From an uncultured Aliivibrio sp. (GTDB lineage Bacteria > Pseudomonadota > Gammaproteobacteria > Enterobacterales > Vibrionaceae), in assembly GCF_946479765.1 (NCBI RefSeq), contig NZ_CAMLHO010000002.1:62001-126000 (forward strand): DNA of 64,000 nt, in the 5' to 3' direction. Shown here one piece after another: positions 45,026-53,812 of this stretch; position 1 is the first letter of the stretch; each line of letters begins with the position of its first letter. The position numbers were made by a program, and so were the translations under genes. The notes beneath the pieces were generated by a model that did no database searches, was not told the DNA's origin, and saw only the letters and a list, made by a program, of their open reading frames with translations.

Positions 45026-46074
45026 GCGCGCAACGCAGTCTTTCTTCTTTAGTTGAGCGAGCAAAGTCTACGCTTGTTGCTAAAACAGGCCAAAACAACC
45101 CTGCGATAGACGCCATTGCCTGTGCGATTGCGGGCGTGAGTTATGGTCAATATGGGTATCAAGACCAGCTCTTTCGAGAGCTATCCCCAGAAACCGCCTC
45201 AGAGTCGTGGTTGTATCTTCATGCCAAGCGTTACAACGTTGATCGGCTATTGCCAAGTTTTGCGCGCGGTTTTGTGCGATTTGAATCACTCGATGGCGTT
45301 GTTCTTATTCCGAAAAGTACTCTGGTTGTTAGCGATCTCAAGCTCGAATTTATTACTCTCGAAGCGCGTTATAGTGATACTGACGTACCAGTAATGGCAT
45401 TAAACTCAGGTATATCAAGTAACCTTAATAAAGGGATCGTCCTTACATTACCTAAGGCAATAAGCGGCATCAACCCAAGCAAAGTACAATGCCTCGGGAT
45501 TAATGGTGGTGCTGACATTGAAAGCGTTGAACATTGGCGTCAGCGTGTCTGTACTGCATTTAACAAGGGTGTATTAGTTGGCCGTAGAGAAGATTATGAA
45601 GCCTGGGCTGTATCTGCTCATGCTGATGTGGATTATGCCTGGGCGTTGGATAACACTCCTGAGCGCGGCATGGTTCAAGTGTTTATCGGGGCAAGAGAAA
45701 ATAACCCGACTCTACCTCAGGGTGTGATCGATACTGTGCAAGTGTACATTGAAAGTGTTCGCCTTGCAGGGTGTCACCCTATCGTTGGCTTACCAACACC
45801 AAAACCCATTAATGTTGAAATTCAAAACGTACAAGATGAAAACATTCAAGCAAGTATTCTCCTTGCTCTAGAAGAGTTATTTAAAAATAAAATGGGTAAG
45901 CGTGATGAGTCGGTGATACCACCCAAACCCGTATCTATATCGCCTACTGAGATCGTGCTTGCCATCGCGCCTATTACCAACAATTACATCGTGAAACAAC
46001 CAACAGAAGAGCAGTTTATTACCAGTAGTGAAATACATACACTTGGAGAGATCATATGGACACCTCTGATCTAA
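45022..46074 (+). CDS. Mu gp47 / P2 gpJ-type baseplate wedge protein
   Basis: 350 residues of the Baseplate_J family: N-terminal ERAKSTLVAKTGQNNPAIDAIACAIAGVSYGQYGYQDQLFRELSPETASESWL, middle VGRREDYEAWAVSAHADVDYAWALDN (family core), C-terminal EIVLAIAPITNNYIVKQPTEEQFITSSEIHTLGEIIW. Overlaps the next gene by 19 bases. Confidence 0.94.
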   Translation: MSAQRSLSSLVERAKSTLVAKTGQNNPAIDAIACAIAGVSYGQYGYQDQLFRELSPETASESWLYLHAKRYNVDRLLPSFARGFVRFESLDGVVLIPKSTLVVSDLKLEFITLEARYSDTDVPVMALNSGISSNLNKGIVLTLPKAISGINPSKVQCLGINGGADIESVEHWRQRVCTAFNKGVLVGRREDYEAWAVSAHADVDYAWALDNTPERGMVQVFIGARENNPTLPQGVIDTVQVYIESVRLAGCHPIVGLPTPKPINVEIQNVQDENIQASILLALEELFKNKMGKRDESVIPPKPVSISPTEIVLAIAPITNNYIVKQPTEEQFITSSEIHTLGEIIWTPLI

Positions 46075-46523
46075 TTAGTAAATACACTGATGATGATTTT
46101 GCTCACGCTATTCGTCAACTCTTACCCAAAGGAAGGTACTGGCAAGATACTGACAATGCAGAGCTTATCAACTTAATTTCAGGTATGGGTGCTGAATTTA
46201 AAGTCACTCACGACGAGGTTCAGCTTGCTTTGCTTACGGAGTTTGATGGTGCGTTGTTTGGTTGGAAATTAAGTGACTACCAAGCTTTGCTTATCCAAAG
46301 CAATCTTGAAGGTGCTGTTTACGATGACGTTCATCAACCTAACCTGATTTTTGTTTCGCTCGCATCAAACGAGCGCAGTGAAAAAGCATGGCATGATTTT
46401 GAGCAAGTTCGCCTGCCCCACACGGCTATTCAGTGGATATATAGCACATCAACCAAGCTGCACCTGCAGCTTGGTAATGCTCGATACATTAGAAATTCCC
46501 ATACGCATAAGGCGACTTTATGA
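46056..46523 (+). CDS. Mu gp48-like tail protein (DUF2313)
   Basis: 155 residues; DUF2313/YmfQ pattern: AIRQLLPKGRYWQDTDNAELINLISGMGAEFKVTHDEVQLALLTEF at the start. It normally joins the wedge to the tail fibres. ATGA-coupled to the fibre gene. The C-terminal domain is short compared with Mu gp48. Confidence 0.9.
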   Translation: MDTSDLISKYTDDDFAHAIRQLLPKGRYWQDTDNAELINLISGMGAEFKVTHDEVQLALLTEFDGALFGWKLSDYQALLIQSNLEGAVYDDVHQPNLIFVSLASNERSEKAWHDFEQVRLPHTAIQWIYSTSTKLHLQLGNARYIRNSHTHKATL

Positions 46524-47590
46524 GTTTATTAATTACCGATGCAGGTATTGCTGCATCCATTCAAGCATCTAATCTTGGTGTGAGCTACAAAATCACTCAA
46601 ATTGCAATGGGTGCATCCGGATATACACCAACCCATAATCAAACCTCGCTGCGCGATGAAACTGCGCGTCGACCTATCACGCAAGGCTCTGTGCCTGGGC
46701 TAGGTCAACTGCACTTTGAAGTGTTATTTGATGGTGATATCGAATATGAAGCGCGTGAAATAGGCTATTTTCTAGAGGATGGGACGTTGTTTGCGGTTGA
46801 TAGTCGCGATGGTGACATTATCTCAATAAAAAGATCGGATACGGTCATTACTGAGATATTTGATTTAACTCTTTCTGGAACTGAAATCGACACAATTACC
46901 GTTGAAATCATTGGTGCTGCAAATGCCACTGAGCGCATAGCCGGAATAGCCAAAATCATCACTAATGAACAGGTGGATGCGGGAATAGATGACAGTGCAT
47001 TTTTAACCATTAAAAAGATAATACGAGCTTTTGATGCACCTTATCTAATTAATAAATTGGTGAATAATCTATGGTTGAAACTCGCGGCGAAAATCTTTCC
47101 TGTGGGCGCTGCCATTCCTTGGTTCACTGATATTGCTCCTGATGGGTTTTGTATTATGAAAAACCAAGCCTTTGATTTAGTGGCTAATCCTGAATTAGCC
47201 AAAATCTGGCCTAATGGCATTATCCCTGATATGCGAGGTTGTGGTGTTATTGGTAAAGAAGATGGAGAAGCGGTTGGGGTATTTCAAGAAGGGCAAATTA
47301 AAGAGCATGGGCACCCTGATTCAATGGTAGGTTCTATAGATTTAGGAACAAAAACAACGAATACAACAGGTAATCATACCCACCCTTACACATCATCTGG
47401 CGTATCGGGTGGAGGGAACGGAGTAAATAGACATGCGATTAATGTTGGAGCAACAACAGGAGCGTCTGGTAATCATGCGCATTCAGTGCTAATTGGCTCT
47501 CATGCCCACGCCGTCATGATTGCTCTATTTGGTGCGTTAAAAAACACCATTGACCACCGTAAAGTTAACTGGATAGTGAGAATGGCCTAA
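46520..47590 (+). CDS. tail fibre protein
   Basis: 356 residues. The N terminus is the tail-collar (DUF3751-type) module that attaches fibres to the baseplate: MSLLITDAGIAASIQASNLGVSYKITQIAMGASGYTPTHNQTSLRDE. A short shaft follows, then a collar/tip region (GAAIPWFTDIAPDGFCIMKNQAFD; MRGCGVIGKEDGEAVGVFQEGQIKEHGHP). The tip has three His-x-His motifs (HTH, HAH, HAH about 296-335), as in metal-stabilised receptor-binding tips. Determines host range. Confidence 0.9.
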   Translation: MSLLITDAGIAASIQASNLGVSYKITQIAMGASGYTPTHNQTSLRDETARRPITQGSVPGLGQLHFEVLFDGDIEYEAREIGYFLEDGTLFAVDSRDGDIISIKRSDTVITEIFDLTLSGTEIDTITVEIIGAANATERIAGIAKIITNEQVDAGIDDSAFLTIKKIIRAFDAPYLINKLVNNLWLKLAAKIFPVGAAIPWFTDIAPDGFCIMKNQAFDLVANPELAKIWPNGIIPDMRGCGVIGKEDGEAVGVFQEGQIKEHGHPDSMVGSIDLGTKTTNTTGNHTHPYTSSGVSGGGNGVNRHAINVGATTGASGNHAHSVLIGSHAHAVMIALFGALKNTIDHRKVNWIVRMA

Positions 47591-48468
47591 TGAATGAATT
47601 TTTTAAGATGTCTCAAAGCGTCAGTGTATCTCGACTTTCTCTTGAGGGTTGGTGGCTAGGAAACTGCACTGAGCATGTCGCTAAAGGAACAGCTCTTGGT
47701 TCTGACTTTACACAAAATATCTACACTCCATCAAGGGATGGAATGATTGCTCGTTATGACCGAGGATTAAGTCAGTGGCTAGGTGAAATTGAAGATATGA
47801 CATGGAAGTTGTTCTTTGATGTTTATGGCCGTGAGTTTGTTATTGGAGAGCCTGATGGGGATTATCCGGAAGGGGTGATAAAAGAAGAACCACCAGAGTA
47901 TGATAAAGAAACACAAACCGTCCTTTTTAAAGATGATGCGTGGAAAGTTTTTGCGATTGAATTGGGTAAATCGTATTGGGATAGAGAAACAAACGAATTT
48001 ATTATTTCTGATTACAATTTCACGCTACCTGAGAAACACAGCTTCATTAAACCACCAAAGGCAGAAAAAGGCTTTGTAGTTCGTTTAGTTGATGACAAGT
48101 GGAAGCAGATTGAAGATCATCGTGATAAGGTCATTTATGAGTGTAATGATTGCACTCAATCAGAAGTTGTGGAAAGTATAGGCTGTATCAAGCAGGGATT
48201 TACTTGTGATGAACCAGGTACTTTCTATGACGAGTGGATTGACGGCGTTTGGGTAACTAATCAAAGCAATAAATACATTGCGGATTTTAATCAAGTAGAT
48301 GAGACTCGTCGAGGCTTATATGCTCGCGCTTGTGATCCGCTCATTGCAGAAGCGAATATCAAGCGGTTGCAAGGACGTGAGCAAGAAGCTATTGATATGG
48401 AAACTCAAACATTAGCAGCAAGGACGCGCATTCAAACAGATCATCCTTGGCCTGAACCGTTAATTTAA
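47590..48468 (+). CDS. tail fibre assembly protein
   Basis: 292 residues, TAATG overlap with the fibre gene. The C-terminal part resembles Caudo_TAP chaperones (YARACDPLIAEANIKRLQGREQEAIDMETQTLAARTRIQTDHPWPEPL). The long N-terminal part (about 1-150, including MTWKLFFDVYGREFVIGEPDGDYPEGVI) is not typical and may bind the specific fibre tip. Followed by a terminator. Confidence 0.82.
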   Translation: MNEFFKMSQSVSVSRLSLEGWWLGNCTEHVAKGTALGSDFTQNIYTPSRDGMIARYDRGLSQWLGEIEDMTWKLFFDVYGREFVIGEPDGDYPEGVIKEEPPEYDKETQTVLFKDDAWKVFAIELGKSYWDRETNEFIISDYNFTLPEKHSFIKPPKAEKGFVVRLVDDKWKQIEDHRDKVIYECNDCTQSEVVESIGCIKQGFTCDEPGTFYDEWIDGVWVTNQSNKYIADFNQVDETRRGLYARACDPLIAEANIKRLQGREQEAIDMETQTLAARTRIQTDHPWPEPLI

Positions 48469-48475
48469 TGCCACC

Positions 48476-48506
48476 AAAACCCAATCCTTTGATTGGGTTT
48501 TTCTTT
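48476..48506 (+). terminator. terminator of the baseplate-fibre operon
   Basis: A 10-bp perfect stem, AAACCCAATC / GATTGGGTTT, with a 4-base loop and a T-rich tail. Its tail forms the left arm of the promoter-like motif at 48496-48526, so end of one operon and start of the next overlap. Confidence 0.9.
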
Positions 48507-48526
48507 ATTGACATATATAGAAAAAC
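48496..48526 (+). promoter_or_regulatory. late-promoter motif, copy 2 (lysis cassette)
   Basis: GTTTTTCT-N14-AGAAAAAC, 8-bp inverted arms identical in sequence and spacing to 52793-52822, with ATAT directly before the right arm. A TTGACA lies inside (48508-48513). It is 64 bases upstream of the first lysis gene. Confidence 0.6.
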
Positions 48527-48589
48527 CGCTCATTCATTTCACTTCGCGCGTGGGATATGCTCAAGGTAAATTTATTACTTGAGATTGTT

Positions 48590-48847
48590 ATGTCTGAAAA
48601 AGATATCGCTCGTATTGATACTACTATGAAGCACTTGGTGGAATTAACAAAAGAGCAGAATATTACTCTGCACAAGATGCTTGAAACTCTTACTGATACT
48701 CGAACTACAGTGGCAGCCGTTTGTACTCAGCTGGACTCTCATTCCGAGCGTATTGGGAAATTAGAGTCTGATAAATCATGGTTAGTACGATTAATCTTCG
48801 CTGCATTTATTGCTGCGACTATTACTGCAATTAAGGTGACGCAATGA
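48590..48847 (+). CDS. XhlA-like lysis-associated membrane protein
   Basis: 85 residues from ATG 48590: coiled coil (about 5-58; MSEKDIARIDTTMKHLVELTKEQNITLHKMLETLTDT) and one C-terminal transmembrane helix (WLVRLIFAAFIAATITAIKV). This is the layout of XhlA/hemolysin-type accessory holins. ATGA overlap with the endolysin gene. An in-frame ATG at 48557 would add 11 residues. Confidence 0.72.
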   Translation: MSEKDIARIDTTMKHLVELTKEQNITLHKMLETLTDTRTTVAAVCTQLDSHSERIGKLESDKSWLVRLIFAAFIAATITAIKVTQ

Positions 48848-49242
48848 ATAGATTTAGTAAAACAAGTGCAGCACGATTGGCAACTTGCCACTCTGATTTA
48901 ATAAAGGTATTTACTCGCGTTCTTGAGGTTTGTGACTGCTCCATTCTCTGTGGTCACAGAACAGAGAAAGAGCAAAATGCGTTACCAAGCAACAACACCC
49001 AAGTTCGCTACCCAAACAGCAAGCATAATTCATTACCAAGCAAGGCTGTTGATGCAACTCCATATCCTTATGACGAAAAGGATCGTGAGCGCTTTAGTTA
49101 TTTTGCAGGTGTAGTGATTGGAGTTGGTATTTCAATGGGTGTGGCTATTCGTTGGGGCGGGGATTGGGATAGCGATTTTGATCTTAAAGACAATAACTTT
49201 GATGATTTAATGCACTTTGAACTCATTGATGATAACGCCTAA
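48844..49242 (+). CDS. endolysin, M15-type peptidase
   Basis: 132 residues of the L-Ala-D-Glu endopeptidase (Peptidase_M15_4) type. Zinc ligands and catalytic residues: SKHNSLPSKAVDATPYP (His and Asp, about 58-70) and the final HFEL (His, about 127), with IRWGGDWDSDFDLKDNNFDDLMHFE typical of phage endolysins. No signal peptide, so it needs a holin. Overlaps the holin gene by 14 bases. Confidence 0.9.
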   Translation: MNRFSKTSAARLATCHSDLIKVFTRVLEVCDCSILCGHRTEKEQNALPSNNTQVRYPNSKHNSLPSKAVDATPYPYDEKDRERFSYFAGVVIGVGISMGVAIRWGGDWDSDFDLKDNNFDDLMHFELIDDNA

Positions 49243-49447
49243 GAAATTTGATGCATGGCGTGCATGGCCGCGGTTGATGAGTCTCTTTGTGGGTTATATG
49301 TGGGTGGAGTTTAATAACTATTTTTTCTCCATCCCTATCAATGAACACAGTGAGTTTGCGCTCGTTCAGTATGCAGCAATCACCGGTGTATTTATTGGCT
49401 TTTGTAAGTTCTACATGGATACAGGAAAACGACTCAATGCAGATTAA
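49229..49447 (+). CDS. holin
   Basis: 72 residues from ATG 49229 (MITPKKFDAWRAWPRLMSLFVGYMWVEFNNYFF). Two hydrophobic helices (about 13-32 and 45-63, VQYAAITGVFIGFCKFYMDTG), a short charged tail. Located between endolysin and Rz, overlapping both, as for class II holins. Confidence 0.78.
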   Translation: MITPKKFDAWRAWPRLMSLFVGYMWVEFNNYFFSIPINEHSEFALVQYAAITGVFIGFCKFYMDTGKRLNAD

Positions 49448-49835
49448 AATAATCCTACTTATCCTGGTCTGTTTGTTTGGGGCTTTGTTTTTTGTTTATC
49501 GTGAAGGTTACGACAACGGCTTTACGACTGCTATAGGCCAAATACAAACCCAAAATGCAAAGCATGTGGATACGGTGATTAAAAAGGCCAATGGCATGGT
49601 GATGAATGATGAGAAAGTCATTGATAAATTCATTACCACGCAAGCTGAATTTATCAAGAGTGTTGAGGTTGTGAGTGTTCAGGATAAAGTTAATAAAAAA
49701 CCACATAAAGCAGTGGCGGTTGTTGTTAAGGAAGAAAGCAACCATGAAACAAATAATGCTGTGCGGATTGTTGGTATTGATGATGACGAGTTGTACGAGC
49801 TACAGCGTCTCACAAGAGCCGCTAACGCCCATTAA
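49437..49835 (+). CDS. Rz-like inner-membrane spanin
   Basis: 132 residues; N-terminal signal anchor (MQIKIILLILVCLFGALFFVY) and a periplasmic helical domain (FTTAIGQIQTQNAKHVDTVIKKANGMVMNDEKVIDKF). With the nested Rz1 lipoprotein it would fuse inner and outer membranes at lysis. Ends with an ELYELQRL segment like other Rz proteins. Confidence 0.82.
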   Translation: MQIKIILLILVCLFGALFFVYREGYDNGFTTAIGQIQTQNAKHVDTVIKKANGMVMNDEKVIDKFITTQAEFIKSVEVVSVQDKVNKKPHKAVAVVVKEESNHETNNAVRIVGIDDDELYELQRLTRAANAH

Positions 49836-49995
49836 TAGACGAATTGACAGTGCATTATCTCTGCCCTGCGCAGAGCTTCCAATGCCTGACAGTGTGGATA
49901 AAACCGCCCACTTTCAATGGAAGAAGGCGGTCATTATTTTATACCAGGAATGCCGCGCAAAGCATCGAGCGATCCTTGAAACTATGCAGCCTTAG
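49744..49995 (+). CDS. Rz1-like outer-membrane spanin lipoprotein
   Basis: 83 residues, starting inside the Rz gene in another frame and running past it. Signal peptide with lipobox LMMTSC (Cys 17), then a Pro-containing periplasmic part with CAELP and a conserved Cys pair. Its 3' end overlaps the 3' end of the convergent portal gene by 14 bases, so the lysis and head modules are packed without spacer. Confidence 0.82.
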   Translation: MKQIMLCGLLVLMMTSCTSYSVSQEPLTPINRRIDSALSLPCAELPMPDSVDKTAHFQWKKAVIILYQECRAKHRAILETMQP

Positions 49996-50950
49996 AGGGG
50001 TTATCTAACCCTTCATATTCTTTAATCGTAATAATATCCATCCCAACAAAATCATTCAGCTCACACACTGACTCCAATAACGGTACTAGCTCGTTTTTAT
50101 GAAATACACGATCTACTTTGTTTAAATCACTGCTTGAACTAAATCCCTCTCGAACAATGCTCATCAACTCTAACGGGATACGATGACTGGCCAGAACGTC
50201 ATTGGTCGTCATGCTCTTAATATCTTTAAAGGCATCCTTTGCTTCTACTTGACCGATCGGGGTTAGTTCTGGCTTTTTGCCATCTTTGCCTTTTGCGTTA
50301 ACGTAGATGTTTTTAAATGCTCCGCCCTTTGAGAGTTTTTGTTTGATTTCGTTCTCTTGGTCGCCAGTAAGATTCGGGTCATTCATATAAAGAATATACC
50401 CTGCATGCGAGCCGTTAATGTAATACTTACGACGGAACAAGGTTGCATCTTCATTTAACCAAATAGAGCTTAATGCGCCGATGTATTGCGGTAAACCATA
50501 CAGCTCTTGAGATACATCGTATTCAGTTAAGTGAAATATCTGACCGACACGGTAGTCAATTTGCCCTTCATCACTAAACTCTTTAGGCTTATAACAATAC
50601 TCGTCTATCTTTTCTTTGCGACGCATGAATAATGCAGGCAAATGCTTAATAGCAACAATCTCACGAAACCCATTGCGAACCACCTGAAGGTAACCATTAC
50701 CAAAGGTTAAGAAGTCCGCCACAAACCGCTTAAAATCACGCTTCTTAAGTAATGGGTGTAGCGTAACTGAACTACTTGCCATATTACCTTTTACGTACAG
50801 TGCAGAGCCATGCATGGGATTGGCTCGCACCGCTTTTGCGAGCGTATCAAGTGGAATGGGTGTTTCATATAAGCCATTAACAAGCGCTACTTCCATATAG
50901 CTGAGTATGTCACTGCTCATGACGCTTTCTGGTATATCAAAGGTGATCAA
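49982..50950 (-). CDS. P2 gpQ-like portal protein
   Basis: 322 residues, P2/PBSX-type portal: LYETPIPLDTLAKAVRANPMHGSALYVKGNM, DFLTFGNGYLQVVRNGFREIVAIKHLPALFMRR, QIFHLTEYDVSQELYGLPQYIGALSSIWLNEDATLFRRKYYINGSHAGYILYMND. Twelve copies form the DNA entry ring. Downstream of the terminase gene on the minus strand, as in P2 (P then Q, leftward). Confidence 0.95.
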   Translation of the reverse strand: MITFDIPESVMSSDILSYMEVALVNGLYETPIPLDTLAKAVRANPMHGSALYVKGNMASSSVTLHPLLKKRDFKRFVADFLTFGNGYLQVVRNGFREIVAIKHLPALFMRRKEKIDEYCYKPKEFSDEGQIDYRVGQIFHLTEYDVSQELYGLPQYIGALSSIWLNEDATLFRRKYYINGSHAGYILYMNDPNLTGDQENEIKQKLSKGGAFKNIYVNAKGKDGKKPELTPIGQVEAKDAFKDIKSMTTNDVLASHRIPLELMSIVREGFSSSSDLNKVDRVFHKNELVPLLESVCELNDFVGMDIITIKEYEGLDNPSKAA

Positions 50951-50960
50951 AATACGCTCC

Positions 50961-52727
50961 TTATGAGAATGAAATTGTGGTTGTGTTGTCGTTTAAAATA
51001 TCAATCGGCTCCCAATGCAGAACATGCATTGCGGCCCACGCTAAATCGGCGTGCGATCCTTTTTTGGTTCGATTGGATACCATTGTGATCTGATTGCTTG
51101 CCTTGGTAGTGTGCTGTCGTATCATTAAAAAGGAATGAACCACATCATCCCAATCATCACCAAACTGAAGGCGGCCTGCGTTTATGATCTCTCGTGCCTT
51201 ATACGCCATCATGCGCTTCACTTCGGGGCTGTAATCTACCTCTTTCAAACTTGGGTAGAACTTACGTACCAATTCAGCCACCGCCGAGCCTACGCCGCCC
51301 ACATCCATTTCCAAATGCACAACGTTGTATTTCTCAGTGATTTTTTTAATGGCGCGGGCTTGCTCTTCATAGCTCGATCCCTTTAAGCGAATGCGCTCTA
51401 AGAATCTAAATACGCCACCTTTCTTTTTCGGTTTCAGGCTAACAACAAGACCTGCATCATCTGCCCCCTCGCCTTGACCACCGCCTCGAGGATCGTATCC
51501 AACCAATGCTTCAGCATCCCCTGCAGGGCGCTCACGCTCAAGGTGAATATCTTTCCATTGCAAGGTATTTGTTTTACAAGCAAGTAATGCCGTGATGTTA
51601 AAAAAGGACTCTGAATCATCCAAAAACACACAGCGAAGTAAGTTGTCAAAAATGCTTTTAATTGGGTATTTTCGGCGTAACTTGTCCATATTGAAGAAGT
51701 TTGCGCCCCCCTTGATGGCATCATCAACCGTGATCATTTGACGGAAAATGCCATCCGCCCCCATCGCGCCATTTCTCAGTGCTTTGTGGCTAATATCAAT
51801 ACCGAGCTCTTTAGGCCCAGACCATTTTGGATACGCTTCGTGCGCTGTCGTTGATGGTGTAGACAGGTAGGTCGTTCGATATTTCGCATGAATTGACATC
51901 CCTCCAGCAAGATCATCTAACTCTTGGAATTTTGGGATCCAGAACACTTCATCAAAATATAAGTGACCATTAAAGCCTTGGCTGGTGCGCGAGTTCGTCG
52001 ATAAGAAGTTTAAGCACGCGCCATTACTGAGCCATAACTCATCCTTGCCTTTGAGTTCAACATCTCCAATCTCTAACGCAAAACGGCGAATGTAGTTCTT
52101 AAATATCTCACTCTGCTTACGAGAGGCAGATAAGAATACTTGGTTATCACCATTTAAAACCGCATCCTCAAAAGCTTCAAACGCAAAGTAATACGTAAGC
52201 CCTATCTGGCGAGATTTTAAGTAAAAGCGAAACTCGTTAATGTCGTCATTGCATTTATGATCGCGTATGTCCTTCTGGTATTTAAAGAAGGTTTTCTCAC
52301 GAAACTCAGCAAGCATCTCGGCAGTGATACCTGAAATGTCATTTTTAACTTTGTTGTTCGGGCGACCGCGAGGCACACCATTACCACTGTCGCCCTGGCA
52401 GGTTTTCTTTTTTTTGCGCTCAGCGGCTTTATCTCGTTTGTATTTTTGCTCAAGCAGCATCTCAAGTTCAGTTAATTGCGAAGCGTGCTTTCTGTCAATC
52501 CACAGTAAATAAGCAATGCGCTGACGAAGCATTAGCTCAACCGGCGAATCATCGCGCATCTTCTTCCAACCAAACTTAGATATCCATTGCTGAACCGTTC
52601 GTGGATTAACGCCCAGCTCGTCAGCAATTTCTTTGGTTTCGTACTGGCGTAAATACAAACCAAGGGCATGAGTTTGCTCTTGGTTATAAATGGGAGTTTC
52701 ATCCAGTTTTTTGGTTTTCTCGCTCAT
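50961..52727 (-). CDS. P2 gpP-like terminase large (ATPase) subunit
   Basis: 588 residues. N-terminal helix-turn-helix (KEIADELGVNPRTVQQWISKFGW, about 33-55), then ATPase domain with a Walker A variant (KSRQIGLTYYFAFEA, about 169-183) and Walker B (LYFDEVFW, about 252-259). The C-terminal nuclease-type domain has acidic residues (GYDPRGGGQGEGADDAGLVV; HLEMDVGGVGSAVAEL). Drives DNA packaging with the small subunit encoded at 58141. Divergent from gpO across a 153-base promoter region. Confidence 0.95.
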   Translation of the reverse strand: MSEKTKKLDETPIYNQEQTHALGLYLRQYETKEIADELGVNPRTVQQWISKFGWKKMRDDSPVELMLRQRIAYLLWIDRKHASQLTELEMLLEQKYKRDKAAERKKKKTCQGDSGNGVPRGRPNNKVKNDISGITAEMLAEFREKTFFKYQKDIRDHKCNDDINEFRFYLKSRQIGLTYYFAFEAFEDAVLNGDNQVFLSASRKQSEIFKNYIRRFALEIGDVELKGKDELWLSNGACLNFLSTNSRTSQGFNGHLYFDEVFWIPKFQELDDLAGGMSIHAKYRTTYLSTPSTTAHEAYPKWSGPKELGIDISHKALRNGAMGADGIFRQMITVDDAIKGGANFFNMDKLRRKYPIKSIFDNLLRCVFLDDSESFFNITALLACKTNTLQWKDIHLERERPAGDAEALVGYDPRGGGQGEGADDAGLVVSLKPKKKGGVFRFLERIRLKGSSYEEQARAIKKITEKYNVVHLEMDVGGVGSAVAELVRKFYPSLKEVDYSPEVKRMMAYKAREIINAGRLQFGDDWDDVVHSFLMIRQHTTKASNQITMVSNRTKKGSHADLAWAAMHVLHWEPIDILNDNTTTISFS

Positions 52728-52791
52728 GGATTTTCACTGTTAATCATCACTAAAAGCAGTGTGCTACAAATAAATCAATTACTCAGTAATC

Positions 52792-52822
52792 GGTTTTTCT
52801 CTATTACTGAATATAGAAAAAC
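52792..52822. promoter_or_regulatory. late-promoter motif, copy 3 (between divergent P and O)
   Basis: GTTTTTCT-N14-AGAAAAAC, same arms and spacing as 48497-48526. Being symmetrical and placed between the divergent terminase and scaffold genes, it could activate both. An ATTACT-C-AGTAAT palindrome (about 52778-52790) is adjacent. Confidence 0.65.
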
Positions 52823-52880
52823 AGGTGCTTTTAAAAAGAGAGTCCATTCGCTAAATTAAAATGAGAAAACACAGGAGAGA

Positions 52881-53753
52881 ATGTGCATGTTTCAGTCAGA
52901 GCCAATTTGTATTTTAAAAGCAGGGCCGACCATTGATGGTCGTCATACTGACCAACAAGTCATTGACGACATTGCTGATACCTACAACCCAAAACTCTAC
53001 ACGGCACGCATCAATGAAGATCACTGGCAATGGGGTGAAAAATTAGGCTCTGTATTGTCAGTAGAAAAGCGTGGTGATGAATTATGGGCAGTAATTAAAC
53101 CCAACTCACGGTTGCTGGGTAATGTTGAACGCGATCAATTTCTACATACATCATGTGAATACATCGCTGATTTTGCAAAAACAGGCAAAGCGTATTTAAC
53201 AGGCTTGGCCATGACGGACGATCCCGCCTCACTTGGTACGACGCAAGTGCATCTTTCTAGCGATAAGAACAAGGGTCAAGAAAGTGTATCAAGCGGTGCC
53301 ACGGTTAGTCTTGAGTTGCTTTCGGGTAAAGAACATAGCAATCAAGAAACAAGAACATTACTAAGTAAGATTTTTGGTCTGCTTAGTGGAAATCAACCCA
53401 CATCACTTTCAAAGACAGAAAGTGAAGAAGAGGAAACCGAAATGAGTAAAGAGCTTGAAGCGTTACTAACTAAAAACATTGAGCAAAACGAAGCGACCGC
53501 AACGGCATTAAGCTCATTAGCGTCTGCGGTAACTAAGCTTTCTACAGGCGGTGTAGAAGTAACGCCGCCTGTTGATGCTGCGGTAGTTCTGCCAGTTGGC
53601 GAAGTGGTGACACCAGACGCCAATGTTGAATTGTCAGCGAAGGTCGAAACCCTATCTACTCAGGTGACGGAATTGACCACTAAGTTAAGTGCAATGACTG
53701 ATGAAGAGCAGCGCGGACTGGCGGGCGAAGGTGGTGAAAAAACTTGGCTGTAA
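52881..53753 (+). CDS. P2 gpO-like capsid scaffold and protease
   Basis: 290 residues. The N-terminal S73-type protease (about 1-130; ICILKAGPTIDGRHTDQQVIDDIADTYNPKLYTARINEDHW, SCEYIADF with probable catalytic Ser) is followed by a helical scaffolding C terminus (about 190-285). Cleaves the capsid protein during head assembly. GGAGAG ribosome site; first gene of the rightward head operon. Confidence 0.92.
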   Translation: MCMFQSEPICILKAGPTIDGRHTDQQVIDDIADTYNPKLYTARINEDHWQWGEKLGSVLSVEKRGDELWAVIKPNSRLLGNVERDQFLHTSCEYIADFAKTGKAYLTGLAMTDDPASLGTTQVHLSSDKNKGQESVSSGATVSLELLSGKEHSNQETRTLLSKIFGLLSGNQPTSLSKTESEEEETEMSKELEALLTKNIEQNEATATALSSLASAVTKLSTGGVEVTPPVDAAVVLPVGEVVTPDANVELSAKVETLSTQVTELTTKLSAMTDEEQRGLAGEGGEKTWL

Positions 53754-53812
53754 GTGGTAATCGATAGGTATTGCCTGTTTTAAATATTCTTATTTTTATC
53801 GAGTGTTAATTT

